From Streptomyces erythrochromogenes (GTDB lineage Bacteria; Actinomycetota; Actinomycetes; Streptomycetales; Streptomycetaceae), in contig NZ_CP108036.1 in the NCBI RefSeq assembly GCF_036170895.1, positions 496,001 through 560,000 of the forward strand: 64,000 nt of DNA. The letters run 5' to 3'. Shown here piece after piece: positions 1 through 7,558 of the stretch. Under the pieces are notes generated by a model, which made no database searches, was not told where the DNA came from, and saw only the letters and a list, made by a program, of their open reading frames with translations. Position numbers and translations under genes: made by a program. Positions within the stretch are counted from its first letter, which is position 1, and every line of letters begins with the position of its first letter.

Positions 1-1
1 G

Positions 2-619
2 CTGTCCATCGGGTGCAGCGCGTACGCCGTGTACGCGGACTGGACCACGCACGCGGTCATGGGGCGGCTTCTCTCGGACCCCGGTGCGATCGGCGATGCC
101 GAACTGGGCGACAGCGAAAGTCTGTTCCTCCTGGCCTCCTCGGTCCAGACCAGGGCCTTGATCCTCGCGTGCGTCGTGTTCATCGTCTGGTTCCACGTGG
201 TGCGCACGAACGCCGCAGTGTTCGCGCAAGGCGCGGACCAGCTCGCATCCCGTGTGGCGGTCGGTGCCCGGTCCGTACCGCTGGCCAACCTCTGGCTGCC
301 GTACCGGATCGCGGCGACCACCTGGGTGTCGAGCAGGCCCCTCGGGGCGGACGACGGCTCCCGGCGGTTCCCGTCGACGCTGGTCAACGTCTGGTGGGGC
401 GCCTTCGCGGCGGCCCGGGTCCTGGGGTGGTGCGGGGGCATGGCCTACAGCCTCGCCCAGAGCCCCGGCGCCGTTCGCTACGCGGTCACGACCATGCTGG
501 TGGGGGACGTCCTCGACATCGTGGCCGCCGTCCTCGCACCGCTCTTCGTCCTCAGGCTGACGGCCATGCAGCGCGCCAGGTCCGCCCAGAGTCCCGCCGT
601 CGCAGCGGTGCGGCTGTAG
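2..619 (+). CDS. DUF4328-type membrane protein, 5'-truncated by the window edge
   Basis: The reading frame is open from base 2, so the true start lies outside the window; a GTG at 29 is an internal possibility. The visible 205 residues contain hydrophobic stretches around SLFLLASSVQTRALILACVVFIVW, a middle segment rich in W/P/N (LANLWLPYRI, STLVNVWWGAF), and a last membrane segment (AVTTMLVGDVLDIVAAVLAP). The spacing of an early helix, the WLPYR-like loop and the NVWW helix resembles DUF4328 proteins, which are usually multi-pass membrane proteins of unknown role. The family call is recognition by pattern only. It is followed after 14 bp by a convergent small gene. Confidence 0.6.
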   Translation: MSIGCSAYAVYADWTTHAVMGRLLSDPGAIGDAELGDSESLFLLASSVQTRALILACVVFIVWFHVVRTNAAVFAQGADQLASRVAVGARSVPLANLWLPYRIAATTWVSSRPLGADDGSRRFPSTLVNVWWGAFAAARVLGWCGGMAYSLAQSPGAVRYAVTTMLVGDVLDIVAAVLAPLFVLRLTAMQRARSAQSPAVAAVRL

Positions 620-633
620 CTGTAGCTGTCCGC

Positions 634-816
634 TCAGGCGGCCGGGACGACCGAGGCGCGCATGGCAGCGGCCCATTCCTGGAGCAGGGCGGCGTGGCGG
701 ATGCGCTCCGCGTCGGAGAGGCGGCCTTCGGCGCGCGCGAAGAGACAGCGGATGTCGGCGTTGATCTCGGCGAGGGTGCGTTCGGGGGCCGGGCGGTCGT
801 CAGGGGTCGGGCTCAC
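634..816 (-). CDS. Small conserved protein, 60 aa
   Basis: Short GTG-started frame encoding a soluble, helical, Ala/Arg/Glu-rich protein (ERTLAEINADIRCLFARAEG, AERIRHAALLQEWAAAMRA). No signal peptide, no membrane segment, one Cys. I do not recognise the family. The start GTG at 814-816 was chosen because the frame upstream runs into GC-rich shadow sequence of the sigma factor gene. The recognisable protein-like composition begins exactly here. It is co-directional with the sigma factor gene upstream, but about 90 bp and a small hairpin separate them, so co-transcription is uncertain. Confidence 0.55.
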   Translation of the reverse strand: MSPTPDDRPAPERTLAEINADIRCLFARAEGRLSDAERIRHAALLQEWAAAMRASVVPAA

Positions 817-870
817 GTGATCAAGAGTAGGGCCGGGGTCCGACAACCGTGGACCGTGTCCGGCATGCGG

Positions 871-887
871 ACGGCGGGTTCCGCCGT
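871..887. terminator. Small hairpin after the sigma factor gene
   Basis: ACGGCGG, loop GTT, CCGCCGT: seven perfect base pairs, 21 bases beyond the sigma factor stop on the minus strand. No T-tract, as is common in Streptomyces. It could be a weak terminator or attenuator between the sigma factor and the 60-aa gene. Confidence 0.35.
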
Positions 888-907
888 GGCGGACCGCCGT
901 GGCGGGC

Positions 908-2194
908 TCATTCGGCGATCCGGGCGGCCCGGGACTGGAGGTAGCGGCGTTCCGGGGTGCTGAGGGTGAGGCCGGCGGCCTTCGCGTAGGCGTCGCGGGC
1001 CGCCGCCCGGTCGCCCGCCATCTCCAACAGGTGGGCCCGTACGGCTTCGAGGCGGTGGTGTCCGGCCAGGTGGTCGTCGTCGTCCAGCGCGGCGAGGAGG
1101 TCCAGGGCCCGGCGCGGTCCGTGCACCATGGCCACGGCGACCGCGTGGCCCAGGCGTTCCAGGGGGCCGGGGACCAGCCGGATGAGCACCTCGTAGAGGG
1201 CGAGGATCTCCGCCCAGTCGGTGTCCTCGTCGCTCGCCGACTCGTCGTGGACGGCGGCGATCGCGGCGCGCAGCTGGTACGGGCCGAGCGGCGTGCGGGT
1301 GAGGGCGTCGCTGACCAGCGCGACCCCTTCGGCGATGGCGTCCCGGTCCCAGCGGGTACGGTCCTGCTCCGCGAGCGGGACCAGGCTGCCGTCCGGCCCG
1401 GTACGGGCGGCGCGCCGGGCATCGGTGAGCAGCATCAGGGCCAGCAGCCCGGCCACCTCGCCGTCGTCCGGCAGCAGCGCGTGGACTGCGCGGGTCAGGC
1501 GGATCGCCTCGGTGGCGAGGTCGGCGCGTTGCAGTTCCCGGCCGGAGGTGGCCGTGTAGCCCTCGTTGAAGATGAGGTAGAGCACGTGGAGCACGTCGGC
1601 CAGCCGCGCCGCACGTTCCCGTTCCCGTTCCTGCTTCTGTTCGCGGTCGGCCGTGCCGGCGGGGGTGCCGAACGGCGACGGGGAGGTCTTGATACGCCGT
1701 TTCGCGCGGCTGATGCGCTGCGCCATGGTGGCTTCGGGAACGAGGAGCGCGCGGGCGATCTCGGCCGTGGTGAGGCCGCCCACGGCCCGCAGGGTGAGGG
1801 CGATCCGGCCCGCGGCGGGCAGGTCTGCACGACAGCAGAGGAAGAGCAGGGTGAGGGTGTCGTCCTCGGCGGGGGCACGGCCCTCCCCCGGTGGCGGCGC
1901 CACGAACTCGTCCCGCGGGGTCAGCGCCGCCGCCGTCTCCTCGCGCCGCCTGCGCGCGTCCTCGCTGCGCAGCTGGTCGGTGAGCCGGCGGGAGGCGACG
2001 CGGATCAGCCAGCCGCGCGGGTTGCGGGGGCGACCCTCCTCGGGCCACTGCCGGGCGGCGGCGAGCAGCGCTTCCTGCACCGCGTCCTCCGCCGCGTCGA
2101 AGTGTCCGTAGCGGCGCAGGAGCGCGCCGAGGACCTGCGGTGCCAGTCGGCGCAGCAGGTCCTCGCCCGCGGGTTCGGGGGCGGGGTGCGTCAT
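908..2194 (-). CDS. ECF sigma factor of the ECF42 type, with C-terminal TPR-like extension
   Basis: 428 aa. The N-terminal 80 residues hold sigma region 2 (APQVLGALLRRYGHFDAAEDAVQEALLAA, then WPEEGRPRNPRGWLIRVASRRLTDQLR). Region 4 follows (TLRAVGGLTTAEIARALLVPEATMAQRISRAKRRI). About 230 further residues form a helical TPR-like extension (LIFNEGYTATSGRELQRADLATEAIRL, LGRGRALAQ-type helices). This long extension and the adjacent YCII/DGPF-type gene define the ECF42 group, which has no classical anti-sigma factor and is thought to be controlled by the C-terminal extension and its partner. The ATG overlaps the upstream gene's stop by one base, so the two are translationally coupled. Target genes are not visible in the window. 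Confidence 0.88.
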   Translation of the reverse strand: MTHPAPEPAGEDLLRRLAPQVLGALLRRYGHFDAAEDAVQEALLAAARQWPEEGRPRNPRGWLIRVASRRLTDQLRSEDARRRREETAAALTPRDEFVAPPPGEGRAPAEDDTLTLLFLCCRADLPAAGRIALTLRAVGGLTTAEIARALLVPEATMAQRISRAKRRIKTSPSPFGTPAGTADREQKQERERERAARLADVLHVLYLIFNEGYTATSGRELQRADLATEAIRLTRAVHALLPDDGEVAGLLALMLLTDARRAARTGPDGSLVPLAEQDRTRWDRDAIAEGVALVSDALTRTPLGPYQLRAAIAAVHDESASDEDTDWAEILALYEVLIRLVPGPLERLGHAVAVAMVHGPRRALDLLAALDDDDHLAGHHRLEAVRAHLLEMAGDRAAARDAYAKAAGLTLSTPERRYLQSRAARIAE

Positions 2195-2610
2195 CACATT
2201 TCGGTGCCCGCGGCGGAGTCGACGGGCCGGACGACGACCGGGTAGTTGGGTGCCCCCTCGGGCACCGGGCAGGCGTGGGCGCGGGCGGCGATCTCGGCGG
2301 CCCTGGCGAAGTCGGCGACGTCGACGATCCAGTAGCCGGCCAGCACCTCCTTGGCCTCGCCGTACGGCCCGTCGGAGATCACGGGTGTTCCGTCGGCGCC
2401 CGCGGTCACGAGCTTGGCCAGGCGGGGTTCGGTGAGGCCCTGTCCGTCGACCCATTCGCCCGATTCGGCGAGATCGTCGTTCAGGGCGCCCATGTGGTCG
2501 AACATCGCCTTCAGGTCCGCCTCCGACCATGCGGGGTTACCACTGCTCGCCCGGCCGCCCATCGCGTCGTAGTCCGCCTGACTCCCGAGAACCATCAGCA
2601 TGTACTTCAT
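2194..2610 (-). CDS. YCII-related (DGPF-type) protein, sigma factor partner
   Basis: 138 aa with the YCII/YciI ferredoxin-like fold signature: MKYMLMVLG at the N-terminus, then SDGPYGEAKEVLAGYWIVDV (residues 79-98), where DGPY replaces the usual DGPF. Ends with YPVVVRPV. AAGGAG lies eight bases ahead of the ATG. Proteins of this family sit next to ECF42-type sigma factors across Actinobacteria and are believed to take part in sensing or to be co-regulated with the sigma factor; the ligand is unknown. First gene of a two-gene operon with the sigma factor, stop and start overlapping by one base. Confidence 0.85.
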   Translation of the reverse strand: MKYMLMVLGSQADYDAMGGRASSGNPAWSEADLKAMFDHMGALNDDLAESGEWVDGQGLTEPRLAKLVTAGADGTPVISDGPYGEAKEVLAGYWIVDVADFARAAEIAARAHACPVPEGAPNYPVVVRPVDSAAGTEM

Positions 2611-2766
2611 GGGGTGCCACTCCTTCAGGTCGCGCTCCCGGATCGGGAGCCTCTCGCAGGGGACGTCGGAGCCGTCCCTCCCATTTCGACACGTCGGCCG
2701 CAGCCGCGCGAGATCGCCGCACCCTTGCCGCCCCACCCGCGGTGTCGTGCCCGTTACGCTGCCGCC

Positions 2767-3198
2767 ATGAAGATCATCGACCTGGAGCCCGGTGACGCCC
2801 GGCTCACCGCCGACCTGCTTCCCGTGCTGCTCGAACTGCGTCCCCACCTCACCGAGGAGCTCTTCCTCTCGGTCCTCGACGAGGGGCGGGGCCAGGGGCT
2901 GCGCTTCACCGCGGCCTACGACGCGGACGGTGTGTGCGTGGGCGCGGCGGGCTGGCGGATCGTCGCCACCACGTCCATGGTCCGCAAGCTCTACGTCGAC
3001 GACCTGGTCACCTCGGCCGCCGCCCGTTCCGGCGGTGTGGGCCACGCGCTGCTCGCGCACCTGGAGCAGCACGCCCGGGCCGCCCGGTGCACCGCCCTCA
3101 CCCTGGACTCCGGGACCCAGCGGACCGACGCGCACCGCTTCTACTTCCGCGAGCGGATGGCCGTGACCGCCTTCAGCTTCGAGAAGCCGCTCCTCTGA
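2767..3198 (+). CDS. GNAT-family N-acetyltransferase
   Basis: 143 aa. A typical single GNAT domain: an N-terminal strand-helix (MKIIDLEPGDARLTADLLPVLLELRP), the beta strand pair around DGVCVGAAGWRIV, then the acetyl-CoA binding segment RKLYVDDLVTSAAARSGGVGHALLAHLEQHARAARC, with R-x-x-G-V-G-H in place of the usual Q/R-x-x-G-x-G/A. The C-terminal TDAHRFYFRERM is the conserved Tyr/Phe region. Soluble and cytoplasmic; the substrate cannot be inferred. Divergent from the YCII gene with about 155 bp between them, so the promoters probably lie in 2611-2766. Confidence 0.85.
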   Translation: MKIIDLEPGDARLTADLLPVLLELRPHLTEELFLSVLDEGRGQGLRFTAAYDADGVCVGAAGWRIVATTSMVRKLYVDDLVTSAAARSGGVGHALLAHLEQHARAARCTALTLDSGTQRTDAHRFYFRERMAVTAFSFEKPLL

Positions 3199-3325
3199 GG
3201 GCGGGTGCGGGGGCGTGCCGGCCTCCGTGACCGAACCGTCGCCGCCCCGAGGCCCGATCGGGCTCGTCGGCGCGGCACCCACTTGTTAGGTTCCTGGCGT
3301 CGTCGACCCCGGGGGAACCGATCCC

Positions 3326-4036
3326 ATGCCCGTAGCCCGAGTGCCCCGCGGCGGCCTGTGGGTCGCGGCCGTGGCCGCCGTCCTGCTGGCCGGCTCCTCC
3401 GGATGCGCGAACGGGGACGGTCGGGACCCGAAGGCCTCGTCCTCGTCCTCGCCTGTGCCTTCGGTCCCGGTGTCCGCGACCCTCCCGGCTACGGCTACGG
3501 CTACGGCTACGGCAGGAGGAGCCCCCTCTACGGCGTCAGGGGCGCCCACGACCCGGGCCGCGACACCGTCTCCGTCTACGGCTGCGGCGCCGACCCGGCT
3601 GACCGTCGCGGTGGACACCCGCGGCGGCCGACTCTCCCTCGTACGGGGCGGCGCCGCGCAGGAGTTCACCGTCACCCTGCGGAACGGGAACTCCACCGCC
3701 CACCGGCATCTGCTCGTGGCCTTCCAGATGGAGGTGCTCGTCGGCGAACCGGGCGACCGGCCGGGCAGCGGTCCGGGTTTCCTGCTGGAGCGCTTCGACC
3801 AGGCCTCCGGCGCCTGGCGCCCGGACGAACTGCGCGTCGCGAACGACGCCAGACCCCTGTCGCTGTACACGGGCGGCGGGCCCCTCGCCCGTGAGGCCGT
3901 CCGCGTCGAGCGCTACCGGCTGCGCGCGACCGCCGGCGGCCCGACGGGCAGCACCCCGGTGGTCGTGTCCTTCATCGACACCGATACCGACCGGGAGGCG
4001 GCGGCCCATGTCCTCCTCGGGCACAGCACCGGCTGA
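3326..4036 (+). CDS. Secreted or lipid-anchored protein with Ala/Thr/Ser-rich linker
   Basis: 236 aa. Residues 1-27 form an export signal ending LLAGSSGC; Cys27 could be a lipidation site although -3 is Ser rather than Leu. A low-complexity Ser/Ala/Thr/Pro linker follows to about residue 90, including four Ala-Thr dipeptides encoded by (GGCTAC)4 at 3487-3510. A C-terminal beta-rich domain of about 140 residues begins at RLTVAVDTRGG. I do not recognise that domain; strand patterns such as EFTVTLRNGN and VVVSFIDTDTD suggest an Ig-like or DUF4352-like sandwich. Convergent with the acyltransferase gene, only four bases apart. Confidence 0.65.
   Translation: MPVARVPRGGLWVAAVAAVLLAGSSGCANGDGRDPKASSSSSPVPSVPVSATLPATATATATAGGAPSTASGAPTTRAATPSPSTAAAPTRLTVAVDTRGGRLSLVRGGAAQEFTVTLRNGNSTAHRHLLVAFQMEVLVGEPGDRPGSGPGFLLERFDQASGAWRPDELRVANDARPLSLYTGGGPLAREAVRVERYRLRATAGGPTGSTPVVVSFIDTDTDREAAAHVLLGHSTG
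3487..3510 (+). repeat. Tandem hexamer (GGCTAC)x4 inside a coding region
   Basis: Four perfect copies of GGCTAC, in frame with the secreted protein gene and coding for Ala-Thr repeats in its linker. Copy-number change would lengthen or shorten the linker without shifting the frame. Confidence 0.8.
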
Positions 4037-4040
4037 GCCG

Positions 4041-4700
4041 TCACACGGCCGCGCAGGCCTCCCCGGCGGCGGAGGCGGCGGTACGCCAGGCCGCGGTGAC
4101 GGCCTCGCGGGCCTGGTGCGTCGCCTCCGGCACCCGGTCGGGGAGGTGCACCGGCGACCCGATGTGTACGTGGAGGCAGGGCCGGCGCAGCGGCGCCGTG
4201 AAGACCCCGGCGAGTTGCTTGGCGCTGCTGCCGGAGCACAGGCGGCGGGAGCCGGCCTGGCCGACGGGGACGACGGGGGCTCCGGTCGCGGCAGCGAGCC
4301 GGGCCAGGCCGCTGCGGAAGGGGCCCGGGGCGGACTCCCCCGCGTCGCGGCGCGTCGGCAGCCCGCCCTCGCCGTAGAGCAGCACGCTGCGGCCCGAGGC
4401 GAGGGCCACGGCGGCGGCGTCCAGGGAGTCCGCGGCCCTGGAGGTGCCGCGGTGGACGGCGATGTGCCCCTCGCGGCGCAGCGCCGGACCGAGCAGCGGT
4501 ACGCGCCACAGTCCGGCGGTGGCCAGGATGACCGGCTCGATCCCGTGGCGCCGCAGTGCCGCGACCACGACGGCGGGGTCGGCGAGCGAGGTGTGGTTGG
4601 CCACGAGGATGGAACCGGTGGCGGGCCGGGCACCGGGGTCGGCGGTGACGGTCAGCCGCCCGAAGGCGGGGACCAGGGCGGCGGCGATTCGGCTGAGCAT
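4041..4700 (-). CDS. PlsC-type 1-acylglycerol-3-phosphate acyltransferase
   Basis: 219 aa. Shows the acyltransferase block I NHTSLADP (H-x4-D catalytic pair, near residue 36), the GHIAVHRGT segment (block II-like), and YGEGGLPT (block III, the FPEGT equivalent). PVVPVG follows as block IV. Family members transfer acyl groups to lysophosphatidate or related acceptors at the inner face of the membrane. The block III Phe-Pro is replaced by Tyr-Gly, so the acceptor may not be the standard phospholipid intermediate. Divergent from the carboxypeptidase gene; two perfect palindromes in the 220-bp gap between them may be regulator sites. Confidence 0.85.
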   Translation of the reverse strand: MLSRIAAALVPAFGRLTVTADPGARPATGSILVANHTSLADPAVVVAALRRHGIEPVILATAGLWRVPLLGPALRREGHIAVHRGTSRAADSLDAAAVALASGRSVLLYGEGGLPTRRDAGESAPGPFRSGLARLAAATGAPVVPVGQAGSRRLCSGSSAKQLAGVFTAPLRRPCLHVHIGSPVHLPDRVPEATHQAREAVTAAWRTAASAAGEACAAV

Positions 4701-4767
4701 GGACGTCCCCGTTCGGTGGTGCGGTGGTGTTGCGGTCCATCGTCAACGGGGGGCGAAGGCGCGGTCA

Positions 4768-4804
4768 TGAGTAGCCGTACTCACCGAATATGACCGAACG
4801 GTCA
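4768..4804. promoter_or_regulatory. Two adjacent palindromes between divergent plsC-like and carboxypeptidase genes
   Basis: TGAGTA-GCCG-TACTCA at 4768-4783 and TGACCG-AA-CGGTCA at 4791-4804 are both perfect inverted repeats, seven bases apart. They lie in a locally AT-richer stretch 68-104 bases upstream of the acyltransferase start and 117-153 upstream of the carboxypeptidase start. This placement suits dimeric repressor binding (TetR or similar). The regulator is not encoded next to them. Confidence 0.5.
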
Positions 4805-4920
4805 CAAGATCGGGGTCGGGGAACGCGTGGTGTGCGACCTGCATCTAGCAGTGTGGCGGGGCCCTCTTGGGGTGCCGCCGAACGGTATCTGCACAGTGTG
4901 AGCGGCAAGGCGGGGCTGGG

Positions 4921-7458
4921 ATGAAGGCGGTAGCGGTGACGGACGGTTCCTCGGACGACCCGAAGAACGAGGGAACCACCGTCGCAGGGGCGGAACCCGA
5001 GAAGGCGGCGTCGTCCGCGTCGGCGGACGCGAAGGTGGAAGCGGAGGCCTCGCGGCCCGCAGCCGAGTCGGACGGCGAGCCGGAGGCCACCGCGAAGGCG
5101 GACACCGAGGCGGAGGCCGACGCGACCGGGGAGGTCGAGGACGGGCCGGCCCGAGATGCCGAGGCCGAGAACGACGCCGAGGCGGCCTCGGACGCCGAGT
5201 CCGGCGCGGAGCAGGCGTCCGGCGCGGAGCAGGCGTCCGGCGCCGGCGCACCGGACGACAAGCCCAAGCCCGGGACCAAGACCCCGGACGAGGCCGACCC
5301 CAAAGCCGAAGACACCCCGGCGGACACCCCCGACACCGAGCCCAAGTCCCAGGCGACGGCCGAACCCAAGCCCAAGCCCGATGCCGACGACTCGCGCACA
5401 CAAATGCTGCGCATACCCCCCACCCCCGCACCGGACGACAAGCCCAAGCCCGCAACGAAGACCCCGGACGAGGCCGACCCCAAAGCCGAAAACACCCCGG
5501 CAGACACCCCCGACACCGAGCCCAAGTCCCAGGCGACGGCCGAACCCAAGCCCAAGCCCGAAGCCGACGACTCGCGCACACAAATGCTGCGCATACCCCC
5601 CACCCCCGCACCGGACGACAAGCCCAAGCCCGGGACCAAGACCCCGGACGAGGCCGACCCCAAAGCCGAAAACACCCCGGCGGACACCCCCGACACCGAG
5701 CCCAAGTCCAAGGCTGAAGCGACCCCAGTGAAGGCCTCGGACACGCCCGACACCGGGCCCAAGGCGAAGCCCGAAGCCGACGACTCGCGCACGCAGATAC
5801 TGCGGGTGCCCGGCACCAGCGCGCCGGACCGCAAGGCCGAGGACAAGCCCGAGCCCAAGCCCGAGGCCGACGGCTCGCGCACGCAGGTGCTGCGTGCGCC
5901 CGGTGCCGCCGCCCCGGACCGCAAGGCCGGCGGCAAGCCCGAGGCACCGGGGAAGAAGGCCGCCGAGAGCGCTCCGAAGGTGCCCTCCTGGGCGGCGGCG
6001 CGGGACGAGGACGCGGATCAGGATCCGGAGCGGACGAGTCAGTTCGTCGCGCTCAAGGACCTCGACGTCGCGCCCCCCGCCACCGCGCGACCCCAGTCAC
6101 GCCCCCAGCCCCACCCCCGTCCGCAGCCTCCCGCGCAGGTGGCCGCGCCGCAGCCCCTGCCGCCGCTGGACCTGCTGGCCGATCTCACCAACACCCCTCC
6201 CCCGCCGGAGACTCCCCGCCGGACCGCGCTGCGCCGCGTCAAGGTGTGGACGCCGATCCTGCTGCTGCTCGTCGGCGCCTGCATCGGGGGACAGATGCTG
6301 CGGCCCCTGCCCGACCCCCGGATCGTCGCCGCCGAGACCGACCACACCGTCGACGGGCAGTTCTCCATACCCTGGCCCGCCAAGGGCCAGGGCGCCGTTC
6401 GCGTCACCGGCTCCGGCGACATCGGCACCTTCGGCGACCAGAAGCCCGTCCCGACGGCCAGCGTCGCCAAAATCATGACGGCCTACGTGGTCCTCAAGGG
6501 CCACCCGCTGCGCAAGACCGAGCCCGGTCCGGACATCACGGTCGACGCGAAGGCCGTGGCGGACGGCAACTCCGCGAGCGAGTCCCGGATCACGGGCCTC
6601 ACCGTCGGCTCGAAGTTCAGCCAGCAGGACATGCTGAAAATGCTCATGATCCCCTCGGGCAACAACGTCGCCCGCCTGCTGGCGCGCTGGGACGCGGGGA
6701 GCGATTCCGAGGCCGCGTTCGTGGAGAAGATGAACGCCGCCGCCCGGGAACTCGGGATGAAGGACACCGTGTACACCGATCCGAGCGGGCTGGACGCGGG
6801 CACCGTCAGCACCGCCACCGATCAGCTGAAGCTCGCCGAGGCGGTGATGAAGGACGAGACGTTCCGCGCGATCGTCGCCCTGCCCGAGGCCCCCATCAAG
6901 GGTCTGAGCGAGAAGCTCGTCAACAACAACGACCTGCTCACGGTGCAGGGCCTGAGCATCCGCGGCATCAAGACCGGCTCCAGCACACCCGCCGGCGGAA
7001 CCTTCGTGTGGGCAGCCTACAAGTCGGTCGGTGACGAGACCCCGCTGATCATCGGCTCGTTGATGGAGCAGCGCGCGCCCGCCCCCGACAAGGACGCCCT
7101 CAAAAGCCTGGACCTGGTGAAGGCGAACAGCAAGAAGATCATCGAGGCGGTGCGGACGGCCCTCGCCTCCACCCCGCTCGTCCGCAAGGGCGACATCGTC
7201 GGGTACGTGGACGACGGGCTCGGCGGCCGCACTCCGCTCGTGGCCGTGAAGGACCTGAACGTGATCAGCGTGCCCGGTCAGCGGTTCAAGCTGTCCCTGA
7301 ACGCCGGTGCCTCGCCGCTGCCGCACACCGCGAAGGACGGGACGGAGGTCGGTGTGCTGACGGCGGGTGAGGGCGAGGGGGCCAAGAGCGTCCCGGTGGC
7401 CGTCAAGGGAGCCCTGGCCGAGCCCTCGTTCGGCACCAGGCTCACGCGTCTCGGCTGA
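4921..7458 (+). CDS. D-alanyl-D-alanine carboxypeptidase (peptidase S11) with long repetitive cytoplasmic tail
   Basis: 845 aa. The C-terminal half is a penicillin-binding carboxypeptidase: SxxK at 514-517 (SVAK), SGN at 579-581, KTG at 684-686. It should remove the terminal D-Ala of peptidoglycan stem peptides outside the cell. One membrane helix at about 444-463 (PILLLLVGACIGG) leaves residues 1-440 in the cytoplasm. That tail is acidic and Pro/Lys/Ala-rich. It carries a 60-residue repeat at 110-169, 170-229 and 230-263 (partial), plus four SRTQxLRxP motifs (158, 218, 289, 319) and a related ERTSQFVALKDL at about 370. ATG 4921 was preferred to an in-frame TTG at 4867 because AAGGCGGGG precedes it. 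Ends at a strong terminator. Confidence 0.9.
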   Translation: MKAVAVTDGSSDDPKNEGTTVAGAEPEKAASSASADAKVEAEASRPAAESDGEPEATAKADTEAEADATGEVEDGPARDAEAENDAEAASDAESGAEQASGAEQASGAGAPDDKPKPGTKTPDEADPKAEDTPADTPDTEPKSQATAEPKPKPDADDSRTQMLRIPPTPAPDDKPKPATKTPDEADPKAENTPADTPDTEPKSQATAEPKPKPEADDSRTQMLRIPPTPAPDDKPKPGTKTPDEADPKAENTPADTPDTEPKSKAEATPVKASDTPDTGPKAKPEADDSRTQILRVPGTSAPDRKAEDKPEPKPEADGSRTQVLRAPGAAAPDRKAGGKPEAPGKKAAESAPKVPSWAAARDEDADQDPERTSQFVALKDLDVAPPATARPQSRPQPHPRPQPPAQVAAPQPLPPLDLLADLTNTPPPPETPRRTALRRVKVWTPILLLLVGACIGGQMLRPLPDPRIVAAETDHTVDGQFSIPWPAKGQGAVRVTGSGDIGTFGDQKPVPTASVAKIMTAYVVLKGHPLRKTEPGPDITVDAKAVADGNSASESRITGLTVGSKFSQQDMLKMLMIPSGNNVARLLARWDAGSDSEAAFVEKMNAAARELGMKDTVYTDPSGLDAGTVSTATDQLKLAEAVMKDETFRAIVALPEAPIKGLSEKLVNNNDLLTVQGLSIRGIKTGSSTPAGGTFVWAAYKSVGDETPLIIGSLMEQRAPAPDKDALKSLDLVKANSKKIIEAVRTALASTPLVRKGDIVGYVDDGLGGRTPLVAVKDLNVISVPGQRFKLSLNAGASPLPHTAKDGTEVGVLTAGEGEGAKSVPVAVKGALAEPSFGTRLTRLG
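5248..5709 (+). repeat. 180-bp in-frame tandem repeat, 2.6 copies
   Basis: Units start at 5248, 5428 and 5608, each at the codon for Ala in APDDKPKP. Copies 1 and 2 are nearly identical at DNA level over the full 180 bp, with scattered single-base differences. The third matches for about 100 bp, then diverges at 5710. Recent unequal crossing-over or slippage within the carboxypeptidase tail is the simplest explanation. Confidence 0.9.
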
Positions 7459-7506
7459 GAGACAGAGCGGCTGAGCAGCTGAGCGGCTGAGCGGCTGATC
7501 CCCGCC

Positions 7507-7545
7507 CCCGTCCGCCGGTTCGGTGGTCCCGAACCGGCGGACGGG
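7507..7545. terminator. Strong bidirectional hairpin terminator
   Basis: A perfect 17-bp stem (left arm 7507-7523, right arm 7529-7545) with loop TGGTC, between the convergent carboxypeptidase and subtilase genes. It can end transcription from both sides. Confidence 0.85.
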
Positions 7546-7558
7546 CCGCCGCTTCCCG

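Noticed and set aside
4867..4920. In-frame TTG start upstream of the carboxypeptidase
   Set aside because: Adds 18 Cys/Arg-rich residues of no family character, and the ATG at 4921 has a better site ahead.
7460..7500. Short GAGCGGCTGA direct repeats after the carboxypeptidase
   Set aside because: Only three or four imperfect copies with no clear function; the terminator beside them explains the gap.
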